Assembly: GCA_964391885.1 (NCBI GenBank)
Contig: CAYMNU010000061.1
Coordinates: forward strand, 1 to 12,684
Direction: 5' to 3'
Source: CAYMNU01 sp964391885
Lineage (GTDB): Archaea; Altiarchaeota; Altiarchaeia; JAFGQM01
DNA length: 12,684 bases
The translations under genes and the position numbers were made by a program. How positions within the stretch are numbered: the stretch's first letter is position 1; each line of letters starts with the position of its first letter. Under the pieces are notes generated by a model that was not told the DNA's origin, ran no database searches, and saw nothing but the letters and a program-made list of their open reading frames with translations. Shown piece by piece: positions 6,544 to 12,684 of this stretch.

Positions 6544-9500
6544 TTATGCCGGAACCCACGCATCGTTTTTGGGCACTATTTTATCTTCGCATCTCCAAGA
6601 GCCGATGATCGCGTTGTTGGCTGCTTTTTTAAGGTTTTGTGTATCTTGTTCTTGCCATCCGCAACCATGCGCAACTCCATCAAAGCATATCCATCTGTTT
6701 GGATATTGATTATTGAGTGCGCCATTAAGATATAACTGGCACTTTTGGTCGTGCGAGCAAACAAACCTCCAACTGCCATATAATCCATATGTAATATCAC
6801 AATTGTGGGGGTTGATGCCTGAACCACCTTGGAATTGCAGGGTCTCTGGAGGGAAGCGCTCGTGCAGGTTGATGTAATCCGCCCATTGATAGTTACCTTC
6901 TATTTGCCTGCATACATAAGTCTTTCCATTGCACATAAGCGTGGCACTCGCCGAGGCACGTTCTGCGTTGCACCGCCATTGGTCCGGGCCATACCACCTA
7001 TAAATGTTGGGATTTAGGTAGCTGAGCTTAACGCACCTATATATGTCAGATTCGGTAAATTGAGTGGGTGGCTTGGTGCCCCCGCCCACTGCCCAAAGCA
7101 TGTCGCAGGGGGTTTCTGCAGTGCATGTGCACAAGTCCTTTACATTAAGCTGGGTGCCGGCTATAAGGTTCTGGACTCGAATGGCGGTATCAGTCTGGCC
7201 GTCGCAGTTGTTGTCGTAGCCGTCGTTGCAGATCTCGGTCGGATATCTATAGTTACTTAGCGCTGAACTGCATCCGCCGGCGCATAGTGAGGGGTTTGTC
7301 ATGCATGCGTAATCATAACGGGTCAGCTTGCCATCGCCGTCAGTATCCGCGCATGCGGGCGGCCATGGGGAGTATGTAGGTATGCCGAGCAGAGAGTAAG
7401 AACCATGTACCGAAGAAGTACCCACTAATGCTTGTAATATTTCACGGTCTCTTGAGGCGTGCGCGGTGCCATCACCGTCCAAGTCGCCGACGGATCCGGC
7501 ACAATTTATCCTGCAGACGGCCTGGGCAGTTATTATACCAGTCGTACTGTTTATGCGCAATATGACATTCTCTCCGGTAATTGTGCTTGTTGATGGCGTG
7601 CCGACGTACATTCCGGGAAGATAAACCTGTCTTAGGCTGTACACTGGGTCATCTGCTTCGATAGTGGGTTTTGTGTAGGATAATGCGGTAGTCTTTCCTT
7701 CCGTCGAGCCTTCAACCCAGAAGTACATGTAGCTCGTCGTATTTTCATCATTGCCTTTCTTTGCCATCACCTTGAACTTGAGAGCTTGGTGGCACCCAGA
7801 TGGTGAGGCAGTCGAACTGCATTCCGATAGTGCCCGCTCCGCGCAGGCGACTGCATGGTTGTATTGTGATGAAAGGCCGCCGTATTCGCCCCGATATATT
7901 TTATAGCATGCCCTGGCCATCTCCAGGTTCTCGGCGTCGGTCCCCGAGCCGCAAACATATGCATTAGACGGGCAGCTTCCTGGATCTACGGCACTACCGC
8001 TCCAGTCGACGACTGAAATATCACCACCCTGGCGGGGGCTTGTATTGATTGAAGAGTCAACAGTTGAATAGCAAGTGACCTCGTAGATGCATTCGCCCGA
8101 GTCATCTTCTAATGCGTTCATTGTTTGCTTATAATTTCCTGATTCCCCATCCCATTCAAGAGGCCTGCTATCCGTCATTATTTGACCGTGCCTGTTCTTC
8201 CCGGCCACTTTGACTACGACGCTTTGGCCTGCCAGTGGCTCGCCGTTGAGAGTGAAATGTGCAGTCACATCAAATGGATCTCCAGGGGCCACTATACTTG
8301 TATTGATTCCGCAGGTCAATGAGCCTGCGCTCCTGCATCCGGTCGGGGCGTAGAAGCCGTATTGGAAAAAACCAGTATACAGGGTATCACCTACAATAGT
8401 CTTGACAAAGAGTTCATAAGTGTACTCCTTATTATCGAAAGGAACAAAGAACTCGGCCCGGAAGACACCGTCTGAGACCTTGGAGAGTCTTGTCGAGACT
8501 ACCACCCCCCCAGCAAAGCTGACATTGAGCGAGCTCTCATGAAGCTGATCCAGGGGATCTCCCGGGTCGATTACAGTACCATTGGTCATGTTTATATTGA
8601 AGACCAGGCGAACCCTGCTCTGCGCAGTGCATATCTGGGTCTGCTGGATATTTCGGGTTATTGTTATGTTGCCCCCCATCTCAGTTTCATTAACCACCCA
8701 GACGTCTACCGCGGCCTCATGGGGCTCTGCGCCCGATTTCTGGGCTCGGACTGAAACTGTCCTTTTGCCCAGCGCAAGGTTCTCGGGAACAGTCATGTTG
8801 CAGGTCCATTTGCCGTCCTGTCTGACTGCCGTTATCGCAGAACTGCTCCAGCTGTTGCGGCACTGTACGGTGACGCCTTCAGTCAGTACCTGCCCCTCCA
8901 GCTTCACTTGGGAAGCGCTTACTGTGAAATTCTGTCCCTGGTGGAGTACATTAGGCCTTGCCGAAACTCCGATTACTTCCAGAGGTGGCTTGGGAACCTC
9001 AAGATCTATACGGACCGTCTTGTTTTCATCAGCTTTAACTTCAAAATCGCTTGAACGGCTTATTAGGTACCCCTCCGGCACGTTCTTCACCCTAAAATAG
9101 AATTTCTGCCTAGAAGGTATTTGGATAAACTCTGTGTGGTTCCCGTTTTCTGAGATGTTGAGAGTGGCGAACTTGCTGCCGTTTCTCTTGTAGAGCTCTA
9201 CCGTGGTGTTGGCAGTCACGACTTCACCATCGGCGTATACTATTGCCCTTACAGTGCCTATTAAATTGCAGTCGATGTTTATAGAATGCGTTTGTTTTGC
9301 ATTGGGTTCTACTAAGAAAGGCCCTATCGGCTCTGACCTGGCGCATCCGGAAGGGGCGGATTTAATTGCTGCATAGTACTGCCTGCCGGCGTCGAGCGTG
9401 AATATAAAGCAGCCCTCTGAGGTAGCTTCGCCCCTGAATAGCGGACAGTCTGAAAGCTGGCCTACTTTAACCAAATCACCGTCCACGCCATAGATGCCGA

Positions 9501-10377
9501 TTTCCCCGCTGTGCTCTACTGGGTCGTTGTCACCGGTTACGCATATTTCCAGCTTGCCTTTGGGGATATCAGCTGCGGTCGGCGTAAGCGATATTGATTT
9601 TGACGCGGTCTGGCCGGCGCTAACAAAAACGTTTTCTCCCTTACCATAATATTCGTTATAGCCGGTGGCCGTCGCAGTTAAATAGTAGTATTCATTGGCG
9701 GGTATATTTGTAATAGTACCGTCACCGCTGATATACCTGTCAGATCCCCTTACAAGCGTGTCGTCGCTGTCAAAAACAGCGACATTGGCACCCATGTTCT
9801 GGTTAGTTGATACATCTTTTATGGTTACTCGTATGCTGCCTGTGCCGACTTGCGGCTGCTGGTCTTCGCAATAGTTTTCAGCCAAAGTGACCCTTATTGT
9901 GTCTGTGCTATCTGTATTTATAGTAGTGGAGGATACTGCCGCGCTGTTGCTTTCTGGCGAGGACACCTCCGCCTTGACTCTGGCTGCGGTCACTGACTGG
10001 AATGTTATTGCACGATTGCTGCTTTCCTGAGGGCTGCCTATAATGGCGCCGCTTTCGTCTTTTAATACCACCCGGATAGTCTGGCACTTTGTCCCACCGC
10101 CCACATAGACCTTGATAGTTGTGGATGTTTGGGGCGGATCAACATCAGAAGGCGTACAATCCTCGGGGCAGCTTTCCTCGTCCTCATGCGCCTGGCATAT
10201 GCCGTCACCACATGTCTCGGGCTCTCCTCCGAGAGGAACCAATAGTAGGAATAATACTAGGCCTATAACTGCAGCTATCATTATAGGGAACACTATAGGG
10301 GGGATATTATGCTTGTCAAAGAACTCGCCGAGGCGGACTTTGTCAAGGAGGTCCCAAAGGGCGTCGTCAAGGGCCAT
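6544..10377 (-). CDS. Giant membrane-anchored surface protein with dockerin-like and MopE-type motifs (1277 aa)
   Basis: The cytosolic N-terminus (1-27) carries FDKHNIPPIVFP at 20-31, and a transmembrane helix spans about 28-49. A Cys motif follows at 56-74 (CGDGIC, then two more Cys). About four modules (85-475) parallel the whole 533-residue paralogue, including a YYYLTATATGYNEYYGKG match. Further Ig-like modules span about 478-790. Sixteen N-x-S/T sequons all lie after residue 385. Near 795-930 is a Cys-containing helical stretch. A dockerin-like pair of calcium loops follows: DLDGDG at 965 and a canonical DTDGDGKLTRYD at 1011. Then comes a MopE-type CNDGYDNNCDGQTD at 1050. The C-terminal domain (1083-1277) has 13 Cys and three W-R-C-like motifs. 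Topology is inferred N-in, C-out. A calcium-binding, disulfide-stabilised and possibly glycosylated surface protein is likely; no enzymatic motif was found. The start fits a TATA box 28 nt upstream. Confidence 0.88.
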   Translation of the reverse strand: MALDDALWDLLDKVRLGEFFDKHNIPPIVFPIMIAAVIGLVLFLLLVPLGGEPETCGDGICQAHEDEESCPEDCTPSDVDPPQTSTTIKVYVGGGTKCQTIRVVLKDESGAIIGSPQESSNRAITFQSVTAARVKAEVSSPESNSAAVSSTTINTDSTDTIRVTLAENYCEDQQPQVGTGSIRVTIKDVSTNQNMGANVAVFDSDDTLVRGSDRYISGDGTITNIPANEYYYLTATATGYNEYYGKGENVFVSAGQTASKSISLTPTAADIPKGKLEICVTGDNDPVEHSGEIGIYGVDGDLVKVGQLSDCPLFRGEATSEGCFIFTLDAGRQYYAAIKSAPSGCARSEPIGPFLVEPNAKQTHSINIDCNLIGTVRAIVYADGEVVTANTTVELYKRNGSKFATLNISENGNHTEFIQIPSRQKFYFRVKNVPEGYLISRSSDFEVKADENKTVRIDLEVPKPPLEVIGVSARPNVLHQGQNFTVSASQVKLEGQVLTEGVTVQCRNSWSSSAITAVRQDGKWTCNMTVPENLALGKRTVSVRAQKSGAEPHEAAVDVWVVNETEMGGNITITRNIQQTQICTAQSRVRLVFNINMTNGTVIDPGDPLDQLHESSLNVSFAGGVVVSTRLSKVSDGVFRAEFFVPFDNKEYTYELFVKTIVGDTLYTGFFQYGFYAPTGCRSAGSLTCGINTSIVAPGDPFDVTAHFTLNGEPLAGQSVVVKVAGKNRHGQIMTDSRPLEWDGESGNYKQTMNALEDDSGECIYEVTCYSTVDSSINTSPRQGGDISVVDWSGSAVDPGSCPSNAYVCGSGTDAENLEMARACYKIYRGEYGGLSSQYNHAVACAERALSECSSTASPSGCHQALKFKVMAKKGNDENTTSYMYFWVEGSTEGKTTALSYTKPTIEADDPVYSLRQVYLPGMYVGTPSTSTITGENVILRINSTTGIITAQAVCRINCAGSVGDLDGDGTAHASRDREILQALVGTSSVHGSYSLLGIPTYSPWPPACADTDGDGKLTRYDYACMTNPSLCAGGCSSALSNYRYPTEICNDGYDNNCDGQTDTAIRVQNLIAGTQLNVKDLCTCTAETPCDMLWAVGGGTKPPTQFTESDIYRCVKLSYLNPNIYRWYGPDQWRCNAERASASATLMCNGKTYVCRQIEGNYQWADYINLHERFPPETLQFQGGSGINPHNCDITYGLYGSWRFVCSHDQKCQLYLNGALNNQYPNRWICFDGVAHGCGWQEQDTQNLKKAANNAIIGSWRCEDKIVPKNDAWVPA

Positions 10378-10400
10378 ACTATATTATTAAGAGGAGGGGG

Positions 10401-10410
10401 TTAAAAAACG
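10401..10410 (-). promoter_or_regulatory. TATA-like box before the 1277-residue surface protein gene
   Basis: The minus strand reads CGTTTTTTAA, centred about 28 nt upstream of the ATG at 10377. This spacing predicts transcription starting at or next to the ATG, that is, a leaderless mRNA. The purine/pyrimidine stretch between box and ATG (CCCCCTCCTC on the coding strand) is not a Shine-Dalgarno sequence. Confidence 0.45.
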
Positions 10411-10509
10411 TGAATTTGCAATCCTCGTGGATATCATTGGATTATGTGGTCGGTTTCTCAATTAAGGCCTATGGGAAAAACGTGTCTGGGCTCTTCAATC
10501 TAAAAACTG

Positions 10510-10540
10510 CTTTTAAGATTTTTGGAGTGCCGTCTTAAAT
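10510..10540 (+). promoter_or_regulatory. Candidate TATA elements for the cyclase-like gene
   Basis: Two AT-rich candidates precede the ATG at 10563. CTTTTAAGATT at 10510-10520 would give a leader of about 20 nt. TCTTAAAT at 10533-10540 would give a leaderless transcript. I cannot choose between them. The 185-nt gap between the divergent genes (10378-10562) therefore holds promoters facing both ways; nothing else recognisable is in it. Confidence 0.35.
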
Positions 10541-10562
10541 TCATTAGTCAGATAATAAGAGT

Positions 10563-11657
10563 ATGAGGAGCGTGAGTATATTGGTTGTCTGTGTGGCTTT
10601 TCTTTGCGGTATGTTGCTGCTTTCTTTTTTTGTAAACTATTTAGATGAAGCGTATGAGACAATTTCCGTAGGATATTCAGAGGAGGTGGACTATGGTGTT
10701 GACAACGATATAGAATCCCCCGAGTCTGGGCAACCGGTGATAAGCGGGGACTGTGGAGCTGTCTGCCGGGCCATCGACAGGGGGCTTGATTTCCTGCATG
10801 TAAGCCAACTAGACTATGGAGAGTTTGTATCTTATATGTGTTCGGCGAGCGAGGAATGTGGCCTTGACAGTTCCCCTTTCGCGACTGCGCTAGTCCTGCA
10901 GGCCATAGAGGGGATAGATGACCAAAGAGTGACTGAGATGCGCGGACTTGGCTTGGATTTCCTCCTGAGCGAAGAAGAAGAGGGACTTTGGAGGTACTGG
11001 AGCTCGAGAAATCCCAAAAATCATTTAATCCCCCCCGACTTGGATGACACTTCCGTGGTATCTCGCTTGCTGAAAGCATCCGGAATGGCCTTCGAAGACA
11101 ACATAGGTAGGATAATGGACAATAAAGATGAAGAAGGCCTATTCCTTACGTGGGTGTCGGATGGTGATAACGATGTGGACTGCGTTGTAAACGCCAACGT
11201 GCTCGCTTACTTGGGGTACAGTGACCCGAAGGTTTGTGCTTATGTCAATGCTGCGATAGAGGAAGGGATTGATTGCTCACATTATTACCTCAGCGATTCG
11301 GCCTTATTCTATATGGTGTCAAGGGCCTTCAGAGAAGGCGTGGACTGCTTTAGAGAATCGGGGGGGATTATATCCGAATCACTATATGCAATACAGAGGC
11401 CTGATGGATCCTTTGGTAGCGACCTTGAGACTGCCCTGTCTGCCAACGCCCTAATGAATTTTGGACATCATGGAGAAAAGTTAGACCTAGCAATAGAGTG
11501 GCTTCTGGGAAAACAAGGGAAAGACGGCTCGTGGAATGCTGAGTTTTTCTACAAAGGGCCACGAGACTGTGAAGATTGCAGCTACTGGAAATCCAAGGAG
11601 CTGAGCACTGCCATCGCCCTCGAAGCCCTGTGGACATACCTGAAGATTAGTGCATGA
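10563..11657 (+). CDS. Secreted or anchored terpene cyclase / prenyltransferase-repeat (alpha/alpha-toroid) protein
   Basis: The 364-residue protein starts with a hydrophobic signal or anchor segment (about 5-27), followed by an acidic linker (28-60). From about 64 the sequence is a set of helical repeats. These include GLDFL...SPFATALVLQAIEGI (74-118), DLDDTSVVSRLL (159-170), VDCVVNANVLAYLG (205-218), QRPDGSF...TALSANAL (278-297) and QGKDGSW...STAIALEAL (318-356). DGSF/DGSW with a preceding Gln are QW-type repeats of the squalene cyclase/prenyltransferase superfamily. DLDDT (159-163) matches the DxDD(T) acid motif of class II terpene cyclases. However, the protein has about half the length of a hopene or squalene cyclase and carries several Cys (about ten after the linker), unusual for an enzyme acting inside a cell. 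It may be a toroid of unknown, possibly non-cyclase, function. It converges with the UbiA-type gene, overlapping by 11 bp. Confidence 0.75.
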   Translation: MRSVSILVVCVAFLCGMLLLSFFVNYLDEAYETISVGYSEEVDYGVDNDIESPESGQPVISGDCGAVCRAIDRGLDFLHVSQLDYGEFVSYMCSASEECGLDSSPFATALVLQAIEGIDDQRVTEMRGLGLDFLLSEEEEGLWRYWSSRNPKNHLIPPDLDDTSVVSRLLKASGMAFEDNIGRIMDNKDEEGLFLTWVSDGDNDVDCVVNANVLAYLGYSDPKVCAYVNAAIEEGIDCSHYYLSDSALFYMVSRAFREGVDCFRESGGIISESLYAIQRPDGSFGSDLETALSANALMNFGHHGEKLDLAIEWLLGKQGKDGSWNAEFFYKGPRDCEDCSYWKSKELSTAIALEALWTYLKISA

Positions 11658-12306
11658 TGAGATAGGCTACAAGCAGAAGGTATCCAAGATGCATCAGCCG
11701 GAAACAGCGCTCGTTGGAATCGCGGTATATGAACACTATTGACATTACTGCCGCTACCGAGGAGGGGATGTGCAAGATGGGCATATCCAGCAATAGGGGA
11801 ACCAGGAGAAAGGACAATGCCACCAATGCCGCTATCACTGCCTTGCCCCTCTTTATACCCAACAAGACAGGTATAGTGTACACCTTGTTTTTCTCATCGT
11901 TCTCGCGGTCCTTCAAGTCCTTGTAGTTTGTCCCCAAGGTGTATACGATGAATACGGCAAAAGCAAGTTCCCAGGGAAAAAGCTCCACTGAGTCTTCTCC
12001 TGCAAATGTCGCGAAACCCCCGAACACTACCAAAAGGGCGATTGATGCAAGTGTCATGCTGGACAGTATCGGAATCCTTTTCATGCGAATCGGGGGCGCG
12101 GAATACAAGTAGGAAAACGAGAGTATAGTTACAGATATTACAGATATTTCGGGACTTATGCTAGAAGCCAGCATTAATGACAATATGAGGCATGCGATTG
12201 CAAGAATACCGACCTGCCCCTTATCGATAGCGCCCTGATATTTTTTGGCCCGCATATGGAGGTCGCCGTCAAAATAGTCATTTGCCAGAGAGGCGAACTG
12301 ATACAT
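11647..12306 (-). CDS. UbiA-family prenyltransferase, 5'-truncated next to an insertion sequence
   Basis: UbiA-family membrane enzymes move isoprenoid chains onto an acceptor, using two Asp-rich motifs that bind Mg-diphosphate. Both are present: NDYFDGD at 9-15, and YKDLKDREND at 128-137 followed by the typical TIPVLLG. The loop YSAPPIRMKR (68-77) is also a family hallmark. In intact members the first motif comes about 60-70 residues in, after helix 1 and in the second helix region; here it is at residue 9. The reading frame continues upstream of the ATG as hydrophobic helix-like codons (FLYGAAFLIYTAL) until about 12350, then meets a TAA at 12355-12357, inside the adjoining IS. So the 5' third of the gene is missing and the ATG at 12306 may not be the original start. 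The acceptor cannot be told; archaeal lipid, quinone or heme pathways all use this family. Probably non-functional. Confidence 0.8.
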   Translation of the reverse strand: MYQFASLANDYFDGDLHMRAKKYQGAIDKGQVGILAIACLILSLMLASSISPEISVISVTILSFSYLYSAPPIRMKRIPILSSMTLASIALLVVFGGFATFAGEDSVELFPWELAFAVFIVYTLGTNYKDLKDRENDEKNKVYTIPVLLGIKRGKAVIAALVALSFLLVPLLLDMPILHIPSSVAAVMSIVFIYRDSNERCFRLMHLGYLLLVAYLIMH

Positions 12307-12350
12307 TAGAGCGGTGTATATCAGGAATGCGGCCCCATATAAAAAGTTAG

Positions 12351-12684
12351 GTGATTATGGCAAATTCGGACCAAATCACACATAAATTATCTCAAACATC
12401 TTCTTAAATATATCAACGTTCCGATGATTGTACCGGAACTCCATCTCCTTCAGATACCACGGATAGTTCTCACGATCTATGCCGTGGTATTTATGGAAAC
12501 GTTCCTTGGCGAAGCTCCAGAATCCTTCCAAGCCATTGATATGATTTCGGCCCCTGCCGAAGGTCTTCTCATGGTTGACCCTGCTATGTTTTCCGTATCT
12601 GCGCAGGCTCCCATAGCTCTTGAAGCAATCCGTGTAGAACACGGAGCCTTTCTCCGTTTTCTCCTCGATCTCCTTCATTAGAGT
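12351..12684 (-). mobile_element. Insertion sequence of the IS1595 (ISXO2-like) type, partial at window edge
   Basis: The element is recognised from its transposase, which runs off the right edge. The left limit is placed near 12351 because UbiA homology ends there. The terminal 29 nt (12351-12379) include GTGATT and AATCAC, a 6-bp inverted repeat around the transposase stop codon. The true terminal inverted repeat and target duplication cannot be defined because the other end is outside the window. Confidence 0.6.
12376..12684 (-). CDS. IS1595-family (ISXO2-like) transposase, C-terminal part
   Basis: The frame is open to the window edge, so the N-terminal part, with the zinc-binding and first catalytic region, lies outside. 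The visible 103 residues hold the family's C-terminal half of the DDE domain: a YTDCFKSYGSL block with the second catalytic Asp, then HSRVNHEKTFGRGRNHING, then LEGFWSFAKERFHKYHGI, where a Glu-containing block completes the catalytic triad, and a C-terminal LKEMEFRYNHRN. These blocks are hallmarks of ISXO2-like transposases, which move DNA by cut-and-paste. A Met codon at 12678 lies inside the conserved domain and is not the start. The gene ends with TGA at 12376-12378, about 25 nt from the presumed element end. Confidence 0.9.
   Translation of the reverse strand, partial: TLMKEIEEKTEKGSVFYTDCFKSYGSLRRYGKHSRVNHEKTFGRGRNHINGLEGFWSFAKERFHKYHGIDRENYPWYLKEMEFRYNHRNVDIFKKMFEIIYV

Noticed and set aside
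8582..9100. Open frame of 172 codons on the plus strand
   Set aside because: It is antisense to Ig-like modules of the 1277-residue protein; no family features or start signals.
10403..10484. Direct repeat AAAAACGTG (10404-10412 and 10476-10484) as a possible regulator site
   Set aside because: Only two 9-bp copies, mostly an A-run, one overlapping a TATA box; chance is a sufficient explanation.
10513..11079. Open frame of 188 codons on the minus strand
   Set aside because: It overlaps the cyclase-like gene, whose QW repeats, DLDDT motif and signal segment clearly mark the real frame.
10563..11657. Identification as a true squalene-hopene or oxidosqualene cyclase
   Set aside because: The protein has 364 residues, about half the length of such cyclases, and has an export or anchor segment; only the repeat type and DxDD motif are shared.
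12351..12379. GTGATT/AATCAC as the terminal inverted repeat of the IS
   Set aside because: Both arms lie at the same end of the element, so this is a small palindrome-like structure; the true terminal repeat needs the other end, outside the window.

Overview
The window looks archaeal. AT-rich TATA boxes (TTTATATA, TTTTTATATA) lie 25-60 nt upstream of several starts, and I see no convincing Shine-Dalgarno sequences. The Sec genes run in the archaeal order secF-secD and carry archaeal-type motifs. Large proteins with one N-terminal membrane anchor and a CGDGIC cysteine motif are familiar from uncultivated archaea, including DPANN-type lineages. I cannot place the organism more precisely, and DPANN is only a guess.

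From 10377 leftwards to the window edge, every gene is on the minus strand. In transcription order these are: a 1277-residue membrane-anchored surface protein (6544-10377); a 533-residue paralogue (4910-6511); a 204-residue pilin-like or anchored protein (4299-4913) that overlaps the 533-residue gene by ATGA; secF (3359-4258) and secD (1716-3362), also joined by an ATGA overlap; a hairpin after the secD stop; and a third anchored multi-domain protein (start 1586) running off the left edge. The three large proteins share a plan: a cytosolic amphipathic N-terminus, a juxtamembrane [F]-[D/E]-K-x-x-I-P-P-like motif, one transmembrane helix, and a string of roughly 85-100-residue beta-sandwich (carboxypeptidase-regulatory or Ig-like) modules predicted to lie outside the cell. 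The largest also has a dockerin-like paired calcium-loop region, a MopE-type CNDGxDNxCDG motif and a 13-cysteine C-terminal domain. The Sec accessory pair SecDF is therefore embedded among genes for large exported proteins, which are plausible clients.

To the right, a plus-strand gene (10563-11657) encodes a membrane-anchored or secreted alpha/alpha-toroid protein of the terpene cyclase / prenyltransferase-repeat type, with a DLDDT motif. It converges, with an 11-bp tail overlap, on a UbiA-family prenyltransferase gene (11647-12306, minus). That gene lacks its first transmembrane helix and stops being homologous right next to an IS1595-type (ISXO2-like) insertion sequence, whose transposase runs off the right edge. 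The simplest reading is that the IS cut off the 5' end of the UbiA gene.

No tRNA, rRNA or CRISPR array was seen. Gaps between genes are all under 200 nt and mostly hold promoters.
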